Shown: positions 34,570 through 45,098 of the stretch, piece after piece
How positions within the stretch are numbered: the first letter of the stretch is position 1
Layout: every line of letters starts with the position of its first letter
Assembly (NCBI GenBank): GCA_024516155.1
Contig: JAJJXM010000019.1
Span: 620,001-684,000 of the forward strand
DNA length: 64,000 bases
Source: Pyronema omphalodes
Lineage: Eukaryota > Ascomycota > Pezizomycetes > Pezizales > Pyronemataceae
Reading direction: 5' to 3'
Program-made: the position numbers and the translations under genes
The notes under the pieces: generated by a model
The model's database searches: none
What the model was told of the DNA's origin: nothing
Seen by the model: the letters and a program-made list of their open reading frames with translations, nothing else

Positions 34570-35424
34570 CTAAGCCATCTCCACATCATTAATTGCGCCA
34601 ACAACAGTATCGGCAGCCACCCTATCCACACCCATTCTAACCTTCTTCCTCTCTCTCACATCCCTTTTACCAGCATTTCCCACCACCGCCTTCTCCGGCG
34701 GCTGCACAAAAGTCTCATTCCATCTTTCATAAAGATCCAGCACCTTCTTAATGATCCTAAAAAACGGTTCAATAGTAGCCTTCCAACTATACTCCCACGG
34801 ATGTCTCCAATACTCCGCCGCAATTGCAACAAGTAACCTTTTCTTTTCCTCCAACTCCCTTTTCCTCTCCTCTCTTGACTTTGGCAGTTTCAACCGTCCA
34901 GCAAGGGAATAAATATACAACACCGCCATCACCTCTCCTTGGCTAAGACCAAAACGAATTGCCTCAAGCGTCAACAACGCAAGAGCAGCTTGCTGCATTT
35001 CCCCGGGACGATCCCCTTTTCGGTTGATGGCGACTCGGAAGAAGGAACATTCGGGAACGAAGATATAGTAACCCATTTGGACTTTTGAAATATTCTGGGG
35101 AAAGAGAAGATGGCTCAGTACCACGTCGCAGTGCAGAGAGAAGTGGGAGAGGATGGATTCGAGGTCCCGGGTTTCCTGTGGAAAGGTAGCTAGGGGATGC
35201 GGAAAACCGTCGTGGAGTTGCCAGCTGCGCGGGACGTGACGGGTGCCCAGTGGGATACAGACGGGGAGGAAGGGGGGTGGGATGAGGGGAGTGGCGGAGG
35301 GGAGGAGCGTGGGTGGGAGGGGCGCAGGGATGGGAATGGGGAGGCGACGGGGGTGCGGACGGGTGTCGGTGGTCGTGGGGGCGGTGGTCGTGATGATGGG
35401 AATTTCGGGACGGGGGGCGGCCAT
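34570..35424 (-). CDS. Hypothetical protein, proline-rich N-terminus
   Basis: 284-residue single-exon frame. Residues 1-60 are Pro/Thr-rich and low complexity (TTTAPTTTDTRPHPRRLPIP), followed by a more globular part. About 78-190 looks folded and helical with cysteines and aromatics (LESILSHFSLHCDVVLSHLL, MGYYIFVPECSFF). About 190-210 is a highly charged helix (KSREERKRELEEKKR), and 210-250 is aromatic-rich (EYWRHPWEYSWKATIEPFFRII). No known domain recognised, no signal peptide. The frame extends in all-codon sense without stops in a region of high GC, so it could be partly compositional, but the folded-looking C-terminal 200 residues support a real gene. The start is the first ATG; an upstream exon cannot be excluded. 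Confidence 0.6.
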   Translation of the reverse strand: MAAPRPEIPIITTTAPTTTDTRPHPRRLPIPIPAPLPPTLLPSATPLIPPPFLPVCIPLGTRHVPRSWQLHDGFPHPLATFPQETRDLESILSHFSLHCDVVLSHLLFPQNISKVQMGYYIFVPECSFFRVAINRKGDRPGEMQQAALALLTLEAIRFGLSQGEVMAVLYIYSLAGRLKLPKSREERKRELEEKKRLLVAIAAEYWRHPWEYSWKATIEPFFRIIKKVLDLYERWNETFVQPPEKAVVGNAGKRDVRERKKVRMGVDRVAADTVVGAINDVEMA

Positions 35425-36230
35425 GATTTGTTTTCGTTATCGTGCTGGCCGTTGTCGTTCTTATCGCTGCCGTAATTATCTTAGCCAGTAGTTTTTGAGG
35501 AAGTGAAAGAGTGACAACTGACGATGGTATCGATATACTGACCCTGACGGTCTGGGTGGCTAGTATTTGGGAAGACCGGTTGAGGAGGGAGTGTGGCATT
35601 TATAGGTACGTCTGGTCACGGGGTGGACCATATAGAAAGAAATTTTTCTTACGGGGCAGTGCTTGGGGTTGAATGGAATAAAAATTCGGTGGTATAAGGG
35701 TGATGGTTTTGACCCCAATGATTTGAGGGTTCGGACTCTGGCAAATGGAATAACGATGAATACCGCGGGGAAACTAGCAGTCGACAGCTGTAAATAGAAC
35801 ATTGCATATTGGAAATATCAGTACCAGTATCTTGAACTATACTGACTACGTCTTATTTACACAAGGAATAGGTACCGATGCATACCCATCGAGAATACGG
35901 GGTGATTGCATATACGCTGAGCAATTAAATAATTTACTTCCCATATATCAGTTCTTATCGGTTTCAATTGCCACCCAACAACGATAGGTAATATTCATGG
36001 ATGAAATCTTTGCACACAAAACGTATAGCTTGCATCATTACTTCATTAAAATCTTAGGTTATACTGATAATTTTGCATGAGTGGTTAACAAAAAGGTATT
36101 CTACCAACCACAGCCCCATCCATAAAGAAACAAAACCAAAAACCAAAGCAAATCCGGTATCACAACATAAAACAGACAAGCGCTCTACTCTATCCTTTAT
36201 AAATTACAGTAATCATAATAGATACCATCA
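35425..36230. other. Intergenic, nothing recognised
   Basis: About 0.8 kb between the hypothetical gene and the 3' end of the M16 protease. Its start presumably carries the promoter of the 34570-35424 gene. No feature identified. Confidence 0.5.
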
Positions 36231-39200
36231 TTATAACTTGGACTCGCTCTCTTGAAACTCAACAAGTGGCTTGATGGGTCTAGCTCCGGGTGTAAAAGAG
36301 CAACCAGCCTTCCATGCAACCAGATCTTGGTTTGTCTTCAAAACTGTTCCAAAATCCTCGGGCTCGAAGTCCTTTTCCTTGACAGGAATCAGCTGAAGAA
36401 GCTCAGCTTGTCCCTTCTGAACGAGATCTAGCTTATCATGGCCGGCCTTCTTCTCTTTCGCAAGGAAATCGTATACAGCCTTGAAAACAGCATCGGTCTG
36501 CTCGATATCCACCGCCCCGAGAACCTTGGTAACTTCCTCAACATCAGTAGAAATACCGACGGTCGTAGATAAGTAAGGAGCCAGGGCCTTGATAAAAGTC
36601 TCCTTCCTATCCTTGGTAGGTACGCTCGCAGCATTCATCTGAACTGAAGCCTTAGAGCGTGTCATGGATCCTGGCTTAATGTATGTGTTGTAAAACTCGA
36701 CAACGTTATCTTTAGTAAGATCGGCTAGGATTTCAACATCATTCTCGACTATATTTTGTTAGCACATATTTTAATGGAAGCGCAGGAGGGCCACTTACGC
36801 GACTCAAAGTCGTAGACTTCGCCTCCAATATGAGACCAAAAGCGTTGGCTCTCTTGGTTCAGGTTCTTGAGCTTTTCCGTCTTCTTCTTGATCACGGCAT
36901 TAATGTGGGTATTGAAGGCCTCGAAAGTCATTTCCTCAATCTTAGACCCCATGGATAACAAAAATGCCTCAATACGAGACTCGAGGTAAGGTGCAGTACG
37001 CTCAGACTGTACAAGAATACGGTATGCCATTGTGGTAGCATATAAACGTGAACCAGAGAATACAATGTATCCAAGCTGTTCCTTAGTTCTAAGTGTATCA
37101 AAGGCCGGCCTGTGACAGATTAGCTTGTTGCTGAAATCGGCCTGTGTTAGAACTTACTCCTGAACGATCTGAGAAAACACAGTAAGGATGTTATATAGCC
37201 TCCGGTCGGTCTGTTCACCGACATATAAACAGTATTCAATAACAGAGTTGACATTATTAGGATCCCACAACGGGCGTGTCCAGACATAGCTTGAGCCCCG
37301 CGGTAACTGTACCGAACGTCTAATCGTAAATTGCGTGGGCGGGAGAGGCTTAGGTTTGAGGATAGCTTCTACAGTGTCGAGATATTTCAACGCATCCTAA
37401 AGTTTGGTCAGTTATTGTTGTAAATTCTTAGCTGTCGTCCTACCTCTTTGTGAAGATTTCCGTGGATTAGCGCTTCCACATGAGTCTGTCTCAAAAGCTT
37501 AGGGAAAAGGTTCTTGACATCCTCGGCCGTCACTTGTTCGAGCTCAGGCAAAAACTCATCGATTATATACATGGTTTGTGCGTTCATGAACCGGATAAAC
37601 TCGCTGACTTGGTAGTACGGTTGGGTAAAGTTCCAGTTCTTCCAGGCTCTAACCAATCTCTCTTTGGCAATCTTGAACCGGTCGGGACGAACATCTAGAT
37701 TTTTCATCGTACTGAGGATTTTCTCCAAGAGCACCAACATCTTGTCATTGTAGCCAGATACTTCGAGTTCCAATCCGAAGGTGCTAGCGCTAATGCTGTA
37801 CTCAAGTCCAGCAATTTCCGCATCGTAAGCATACTCATTAAGAGCATCCTTTACAAGGTCGCAGTAAATTCTGGCTGCAGCCGAGTTTGAACATGTTGAA
37901 TACGCCAACGGGCTAAAGAAATGTTAGTACTGAACTGTTTATAGCGTTGGATGTGGTTCATTAAGATCATTACCTTCTTAATGTCATATAAACGTTTGCC
38001 TTAGGCACCCAAAATGTGTCGTCCTTTTTATACCATAATCTAACGAGGTCGGTGTTCTTGATCAATGATGGAACCTTGACAGTCTTTGTGCCCTCCTTCT
38101 GGACATCCAATTTCGTGGGAATGAACTCATTCTTATGCGGCAAGTGAAGGATGTCCTTTAGTTCGCCGGCACCTTTGCCATTTCCTACAGTACTCTGCAG
38201 TTTCTCCATAAAGGTATCTGAGATTTTCTCGACACGGTATTCAGTTCCATACCATTTCTCTACCTTATCAAAGTCTCCCGAGGGACAATCTCGAGCAACA
38301 ACCATCATTCTGAAATTATCCGGACGTATGTAGTCCATCGCCTTAAGAATCAACTCCTTATTGAATTCTCGGAGCAAGCTCAATGCAGAAAGAAGCCATT
38401 CTCTAGGGTATGGTCTCTGCATAGTAGCGGCTTGGCGTGAGGTAAACTTGGCCGGTGGTGATTTTTGGCGAAATTTAAAGTCTACCGCAGCCACCATCGC
38501 CATTTCATCGTAAATCCACTTCTCGATTGGACTGTCTTTCACAAGATTGATGTAATTAAAAACCGTGCGAACGATCTCCTCGTAGTGAGCTGAATAAAAA
38601 ATTGTCAGTATCCTCATACGAATAGGCAATCTCATATATATATATCTTACCCAAACCATCTTCAGTAAGTTTGATATGAATGTGGAAGAAGGCGGCTCCT
38701 CGCGTGACAGGATTAGTTCCAGCGGAAAGTTCGTTAACCCATCCTTTCTTTTTCAGGTATGCTAGTAGAGATCCAGGCCCCTCGTGTCCAATGAGATGAC
38801 TGAGATAACGTGAAGGATGTGACTTGTAGAGCTGCTCTTCTGACAAGAATGGAAATACCAAGTCAATATGCCGCGTGTCCATGACAGGCTTTGCGAAAAT
38901 GATAGTCTAAACTTGTCAATACGCCAGACATATAAAGGTATGGAAATACTAACAGAGATATGCTCCTCTAATAAGGGACTCTCCTCCCAAGTTGGATCGG
39001 GAAGATCCTTATTCTTGATATCGGAAAAGTATTTGACAACCCACTCTTGCAACTGATCGAGGCTCTCTCTGCCCAAAACCACCAATTTCATGGTATTCGC
39101 TGAGTAATACCGCTCATGGAACTTCATAAATTCATCGCGGACGTTAACTCCTCTCTGCGCGGGAAGCACCTTGAGTGTTTCAAGGTTTCCAGTAGAAAAA

Positions 39201-40010
39201 TGGCAGTAAGGGTGTTTTGGGTTCGAAAGAGACTTAGAGAGCTGATGAAGCCTCCAAGTATCATTCTGCAGGTTTTTCTTGTTTTCCGAATCAACAGCTT
39301 GAAGTTCTCTATCCAGAGTCTCAGCCAGAAATAACGGCGCAATGAAAAATTGGGCAAAGCGGTCAATAGCACCCTCAAAATGGTCATGCCCAACTTCAAA
39401 ATAGTAGTTTGTGGATGTAGAAGCGGTGTAAGCGTTGGAGTGACCTCCGTGATCTGAAAGGTAGACGGAGTATTCGTTCTCTTTGGGGTACTAGCGGGTG
39501 TGTCAACAAGGCCCCCTCAAGGCAAAAAGGCAGGAGACGGCTAGACCTTTTCCGTTCCCATGAACAGCAAGTGTTCAACAGCATGTGCTTGTCCCTTAGT
39601 TTAACGAATAATAGCGTTAGCCCAACCTCGTTCTGTCATTATTGCATAATGCATTATTTGAACGGGGCAAAATCGCCAGGTCAATGTAGCCCGATACGTC
39701 ATAGATTGCAGGCAACCAAAGATTTGGGTGGCACCGACAGAGCGGAACAACACTGTTTGCGTCTGTAGAATGCGACTTCAGGGGGGTGGATTTATTATAC
39801 CTGGAGATCGTCTGCATCGGAGAAGTTTCCCACGTGGACGTCTAGTGCTGCCGAAGACTTATCAGTCTCCGCATCGTGAACCAACAATACCTCGAGCTTA
39901 TTCGGCAGCTGGATAACTCTGTAGGAACGAGTATCGAGATCTGGCTTCTCGAGGTTTTCGGCTACGACGACGACGCCATCGCCACGAACAGGAAGATCTG
40001 AAGAGGCCAT
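36231..40010 (-). CDS. STE23: Insulin-degrading-enzyme / Ste23-type M16 metalloprotease
   Basis: Nine exons on the minus strand: 40010-39801, 39594-39547, 39490-38954, 38906-38651, 38589-37974, 37912-37444, 37396-37158, 37109-36799 and 36748-36231. They join in frame to 1067 residues, the usual size for the family. The inverted zinc motif HAVEH is at 74-78 (H74, E77, H78), encoded by a 48-nt exon, and the third ligand is E155 in AVDSENKKN. The 81-residue spacing equals that of human IDE. Later parts show the M16 middle and C-terminal domains (RSPLAYSTCSNSAAARIYCDLVKDAL, LRTKEQLGYIVFSG, QRFWSHI). In yeast Ste23 acts with Axl1 in a-factor maturation; in general these enzymes degrade short peptides. 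The frame is open upstream to another ATG at 40406, adding a possible mitochondrial presequence. Confidence 0.94.
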
Positions 40011-40406
40011 CGTGGTGGTGTTGGTAAGCGTTGAGTATCGGCGATGCAAGTAACGAGCAGTAGCAAGTCTAGGCACAGAGGGAGTAGTAGTAGTAGCAAA
40101 GATGAAAGGTGATGGTTTTGGACAGAGCAACGGAGACGAGGTTGATGAAGGGCGCGGATGGAATGGAGATGGAAGAGGAAAGTATGTGTTGGTACTTGTG
40201 GCCGGTTTTGAGGACGGCTGAGAATGGACTGATGACAAGAAACAAACGGGTGTGAAGCCGGTGTGGTTAAGAAAGAAAGATGACACAGAAACTGATGACA
40301 CAGAAACTGGTACAGTGTGGAACCTTGGGAGCCTGTGAGCAGTAGCAGCTGTAGTTGAAATCAAGCTAAAGACAAAGACAGATTCCCGGGGTATCGTTGG
40401 ATACAT
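40011..40406 (-). other. Possible alternative N-terminus of the Ste23-like protease
   Basis: In-frame, stop-free extension of 132 codons from an ATG at 40406 to the canonical ATG at 40010. It is Ser/Thr/Pro-rich and ends in LATARYLHRRYSTLTNTTT, which has the arginine-rich, acidic-free character and RR-Y-S pattern of a mitochondrial presequence cleavage region. Human IDE is known to use an upstream in-frame start for a mitochondrial form, so a similar arrangement here is plausible but unproven. It could equally be 5' UTR. Confidence 0.4.
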
Positions 40407-42134
40407 CTACTGAGAAGAGCTGTTCAATTCTCGCTGGAGCATTCCGCTATGACGGTGCAGAATGAGCAGCTGCGGGGATGAGCTGAACAGTCGGCAAAAA
40501 GACACAGAAGAATGTGTAGCTCGACTGGCACGGACAGATATGTAGCTGCGTTTATGGTGGTGCGGCGAGAGGCGGGCAGGTTGCTGTGGCGGAGGGTGGA
40601 AGTTGCTCAACTCCAGTGGCGGCATCGACGCACACAGGCTCAATCAGCTTGTCTTTGAGGCTGCGGGGAATTAGCGTAACGTCTTCGGGACTAGACTAGA
40701 AAGAAGCAGGAACGCAAATGCAGTTGTAGAGTGCTCAGCAACCAATGATCAATTCAATTTGACCCGATAGAAGATCATCCGGCAGTACAAATATCATCAT
40801 CACTATGTATAAGTATAATCCACTCGGCAATACAAATACAATCACTATGTATAAGCATAATCCACTCGGCAGTACAGATTTAACCAGAATGTGTATGCAA
40901 AAATCCTCCAGCAAGATAGAAATCGCCATGTTACACAATGAAGCTCTGGGGAATGTAGGCTAATCGAAGGCCACAAACACCAGACCCCCAAACGGCGGAA
41001 TGGTTGCCTTCGCTACCAGGGTTTTAACGCCGTTGTGACCATGGTGGGTGAGATCCGATCGGAGATCCACTCTAACTCAGCCTCAGATGAAGAGAGGTCC
41101 AGCATGACTCGAGGGGAGCATAATATTGACGAGACAAGGGTAAATACAAAGAACTGCCAATGAGACAATTTATCATTATAAAGATGTGCGCTATAAACAA
41201 TGATGCAACGATTATTGTAAGAATCAGTGAAACATATGCAACAATTACTTTTTTAGGATGGTGATTGTAATGTGACTAACTGTGATGCTGTGCTTCTAGG
41301 GCGCTGGGGCTGGCCCCGGGATTGACTCATGCAAGATGCGATGAGCTTACAATTAAGCGGAGTTGCGGATCGGAAAATTTGGCGTGTAAAGTTTGCGAGA
41401 TTACGGGTGCCTCATGAACTCATAGATTACACAATTACACAGGCACAACATTCCGAGTTTCATGTAACGAGTTTCATGTAACGAGTACAACCAACATCAC
41501 AAGTTTCAACATGACATGTGAGTGCTTGAAAGGCGAATTTGTGATTGTAAACTGGCCAAAGATCATTGTGCTTTGGGTGGCTGTCTGCCCAGTCTTTTTG
41601 TTTACCGGCATATGTATAACGGTATATGTGCCATAAGTTCAACCCTCATATTTTCTGCTTAAAAAAAATCGCAAGTGGAGTACTGTAGTCTGTAGATATC
41701 ACTGCTAACAATGCCCAACATCATTCTTTGTGCACCAGTTCATTCTCAAAACAAAGAAGACACAATCTTTTTGCCAATACATTCTTTCTGTCCTCAAAGT
41801 CTCCTTACCTCCGGTATTTGCCCCTCAACTGTGGCTGTGCAATACTCAAAGAAGTTGCCATACCGGCCACTGTTTAGCCACCGAAGCATTTCTTATGCAC
41901 CGTTTGATTCGCCACCCCTCTGAGATATGGTGTCGGACACTTATGTAGACGCTGCGACTGCGACTGCGCGAACCGAAGCCAATCAATCATTACACATGCG
42001 GCTCTGTGCCCTTGGTCTGCTCGCTTAACTAGCTATGTCTTGGCGGCCTTATCCCTCAACTTTTCTCGTCGCGTTGCAATTGCAGCATCTTACCTCGTCC
42101 AGCCGAACTTTGATAATTTTACAATTCAGCAAAA
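40407..42134. other. Intergenic between STE23-like and SET-like genes (divergent)
   Basis: Shared upstream region of the two divergently transcribed genes. It includes an imperfect direct repeat at about 40778-40878 and no recognisable gene. A plus-strand frame starting at 42040 reads into the SET-like gene in another phase and is a shadow. Confidence 0.5.
40778..40878 (+). repeat. Two-copy ~55-bp direct repeat
   Basis: The block GGCAGTACAAATA..ATCACTATGTATAAG.ATAATCCACTC occurs twice in tandem and the start of a third copy (GGCAGTACAGAT) follows. It lies ~0.8 kb upstream of the protease start. Confidence 0.7.
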
Positions 42135-43159
42135 ATGTCCACCGAATTCGACAACGAGCAGATTACCCAGGCCTTCGGCGAGCTTGCTGATATTGAGAAG
42201 GAGTTCGAGCAGTCTGAGGTTGAAATCCGTGAGTTTTTTATTCTTTCTGCGCAACAATTTACTGTCCAGAATTCTGACATTCCAAGTCCGTTACACCACC
42301 TTGAACCAGGAGAAGCTTTTCGAGAAGCGTGATGCCGTTATCGCTAAGATCAAGGGATTCTGGCCTCACGTTCTTGAGGATGCTGCTGGAAGCTGTGGGT
42401 TCGACGAGCACATTACTCCCGAGGATGCTATGCTTTTGACCCACGTCAACTCGATCAAGGTCACCCGCCCCAACGCCGAGAAGGGAGACCCCCGTGACAT
42501 CCGTATCGCCATTAGCCTCGACGACAATGACTGGACCCCCGCCCAGACCATCGTCAAGGACTTCACTTACCAGTCTGTCGATGGCCGCACCGTCACCGAG
42601 ACCGGATTAATCTCCAAGCCCGTCGAGATTAAGTGGAAGGATGGAAAGGACCTTACCTTCGGAGTCAACAAGGCCGCCATCGAGGCTTTCGAGGAGCGTG
42701 TCGCCGGAAACGGTACCTACAAGAGGGGACCCAAGGAGGAGGCTCTCCTTGCTCTTCTCATGAAGCAGCCCTCTACCTTCTTCAACTGGTTTTCCTACTC
42801 CGGAGTTCACCTTGCCCATGGTGAGGAGCCCCAGGATGATGAGGAGGCTGAGAAGTCTCCCGTTGAGCCTTTCGCCTTCGGTGATGAGATTGCCATCTCT
42901 TTCGCTGAGGACGTCTACCCCGCCGCAGTTAAATACTTCAGTAAGTTCCTCGTCTGCTGCTTCAGATAGTTATACGACTAACAATATTTCAGCCACCTCC
43001 CTCGAGGATGAGGATGAGGACGAGGACGACGAGGACATTGACATTGACAGCGACGAAGAGGAGGAGGAGGAGGATGCCGGCCACGGCAACTGCTCCGGCA
43101 AGCACGGTCACAGCCACAGCCACGACGGAGAGCCCGCCAAGAAGAAGGCCCGCAAGTAA
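42135..43159 (+). CDS. SET / NAP-family histone chaperone
   Basis: Three exons, 42135-42228, 42287-42940 and 42993-43159 (introns 58 and 52 nt), give 304 residues. The N-terminal helix EFDNEQITQAFGELADIEKEFEQSEVEI is the dimerisation coiled coil. The NAP fold follows: KLFEKRDAVIAKIKGFWPHVLED, FDEHITPEDAMLLTHVNSIKV, DIRIAISLDD, ALLALLMKQPSTFFNWFS and EDVYPAAVKYFT. This pattern is that of SET/TAF-I and Vps75 rather than Nap1 (short, FWP.VL). The third exon encodes an acidic tail (DEDEDEDDEDIDIDSDEEEEEED), then an unusual Cys/His stretch GHGNCSGKHGHSHSHDGEPA and a basic KKKARK end that may be a nuclear signal. Such proteins bind histones and regulate acetylation and transcription. Intron 2 separates the fold from the tail; a canonical branch-like CTAAC precedes its acceptor. 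Confidence 0.93.
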
Positions 43160-44086
43160 ACCCACTCGCAAAAGCTCAAAACTTTTGTTTTTGAAAACAA
43201 AAAGCTATCTTGTCATTTTTAGTTTAGTAATGTAATTGGGGAACAAAAAAACGGGTCTTTATTTTGGGTTTTGGTTTAGTTAGTCTTGTGTTTATAGCGG
43301 TTATTTTTTTGTACTTTTTCGATAGGCCCTCTTTTACTTTCGTGTATATACTACAGGCATATACTACGAGGTGAGGATTACGTCTTTGTCTATATCTTTG
43401 TCTCTGTCTCTTTCTTGTCGTGATGTACATAATGAGTGGCAAACGCGCGAGAGGAATTTTTTCGCGCCATGACGCGCAGCGCTTTGGGAAAATGACGTCA
43501 TGATTACATCATCAATTGCATTACCGTCACCCATCGTTCACTATGTAAGCACAGATGAACGAAGTTGCCAGCACGTATACAACAGCAACTTATCTCGTGA
43601 TTCCAAGCTTCTTCATTGCGCCTGTAGCCGTTTACTTTATACTTTACATAACATCAATTTCAAGCACCTACTAAACCCTTAATCACATCCCAATTCCATC
43701 CATGGTGAAAGTTCTATCACTTTACCCAGTCCGTCCATTCTGTTTTGGTTGGTCTTATATTCTTTAGATAATTTTACCTACCGTCTACTGAATCGAATAC
43801 AGTTCGACTGTAGCGCCTCCTACTTCTTCCACGCTCCTTCGCTGACTTCTAGGTATCTGTAATAAAAAACAAAACAACATAGGTTTCTGGAATTCTACTT
43901 CGTCATTACTTTATCACTTTATACCGCCCCATCCTTCTCATCCCACTCCTCACCCATCTTCTTTCCTATCTACATTTCTCCTATCTTCTATCTATCCTCT
44001 GTGTAGTCAACTGGGGTACGGAAAACGGAAGATATAAATATTTAAAATAAAGTGTGTACAATGAAATGCTTGTGCAGACATGAACA
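43160..44086. other. Intergenic between SET-like gene and tRNA-Thr
   Basis: 3' flank of the chaperone gene, then T/C-rich sequence. It contains a perfect TGACGTCA palindrome at 43493-43500. No gene recognised. Confidence 0.5.
43493..43500. promoter_or_regulatory. Perfect CRE/ATF-type palindrome TGACGTCA
   Basis: An 8-bp perfect match to the CREB/ATF consensus, with ATGA/TCAT-rich flanks. It is not close to an annotated start (334 bp after the chaperone stop, 587 bp before the tRNA), so function is uncertain. Confidence 0.3.
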
Positions 44087-44157
44087 GCTCCGGTGGCTTA
44101 GGGGTAAAGCGCGACACTAGTAATGTCGAGATCCGCGGTTCAAATCCGCGTCGGAGC
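44087..44157 (+). tRNA. tRNA-Thr (anticodon AGT), intronless
   Basis: The full cloverleaf can be drawn. Acceptor GCTCCGG pairs with TCGGAGC (last pair G-U). D arm GCTT/AAGC. Anticodon stem CGACA/TGTCG with 7-base loop CTAGTAA, placing AGT at 34-36. T stem CGCGG/CCGCG with loop TTCAAAT. Length is 71 nt without CCA. The A box (TGGCTTAGGGG-like) and B box (GGTTCAAATCC) are intact. A TTTATTTTT run follows immediately as a Pol III terminator. AGT is read as IGU after deamination, the usual major threonine tRNA in eukaryotes. Confidence 0.95.
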
Positions 44158-44166
44158 TTTATTTTT
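44158..44166 (+). terminator. Pol III terminator of tRNA-Thr
   Basis: TTTATTTTT directly after the tRNA 3' end. Confidence 0.75.
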
Positions 44167-45098
44167 TGGTGTTTCTAGCAGCTGGTCATGATGGATGGGA
44201 AAGAGGTGCCTTTGCTCTGGTGAAAGAAATTTGGTTGTCTGGCGGTGTTTAGTTTGGGGTTGCTATGTTTGATGCTGAGATCTTGTTCTATGTTTACCAA
44301 TCTGGTTCGAGTCACGGGCTGCATTATCGGGGTTGGGGCGATTGCCTTGTCGTGATGCAGAGAGACGTATGTTGTTCTTCGATTGGGTATGCAATGCGTT
44401 GTAAATCTTTGAAGTTTGGAATGTTATGTTTGGACAAGGCAACTCAAAGTGGGTATCTTTCCAAGAGTTACGTTGTAGACCTTCAAGTTGGGAATGTGAT
44501 ATTCGGACAAGGCAACTCAAAGTGGGTATCTTTCCAGTATACAAAGAAGAAATCTTCCTTGATACTTCGACGTATCCAAGCAATCAATGAAGATGTGTAG
44601 AAATGTCCCGCAGACCCCCCATGATAAGCATTCTAAAGAACACAAATCGCTCGGGAGAGCCAAACGCCCCAATTCCCACCGTTAAGCGAAAACCAGGTGA
44701 ATTATTCTAAGACCCCGGGAACGGAACACAACACAGAGAAAGTATTGCACTCAGCAAGCCACCGTAGTGGAGAGTCTAGGAATACTTATGATAGTATTCC
44801 CTACTGATACCGGATCAAGAGGGGTGCGGGGGACACGGGGAATATATAGGAATTTGGGCTTGGCACGGCTAAAAAAAATTTGTGGCGGCCAAAAATATGG
44901 CTGTGCAAACTGACAGCCTAACAAACGCAAGTTGCGACCGTACATATGGCGGCGAAATTTTAGCTTGAGCCTTGTAGGAGACGGCGAGACGCTGCCGCCG
45001 CCGCCGGGTGACACGCTCCAATACCGAACCCGACATCGAGTTAGGATCCGACGGCGGTAACTGCGTCATAGCTGTGTCAATCGCGTCCACCGTCGAAA
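44167..45098. other. Intergenic between tRNA-Thr and BCS1
   Basis: Contains a two-copy 73-bp-period repeat at 44404-44538 and the BCS1 promoter. The 111-codon frame across it is judged accidental because the repeat, not codon structure, explains its composition. Confidence 0.5.
44404..44538 (+). repeat. Two-copy direct repeat, 73-bp period
   Basis: GACAAGGCAACTCAAAGTGG and the following GTATCTTTCCA occur at 44433 and again at 44506. Upstream flanks (TTTGGAATGTTATGTTTG / TTGGGAATGTGATATTCG) also match imperfectly. Confidence 0.8.

Noticed and set aside
34522..34836. Plus-strand frame opposite the proline-rich hypothetical
   Set aside because: Antisense shadow of a high-GC reading frame with simple Ser/Ile/Leu composition.
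42040..42969. 309-codon frame starting upstream of the SET-like gene
   Set aside because: It enters through the first intron and reads past the second donor, losing the acidic tail. The spliced model from 42135 gives a correct family N-terminus.
44265..44600. 111-codon frame after tRNA-Thr
   Set aside because: Composed largely of a 73-bp duplication; the antisense frame is equally open.
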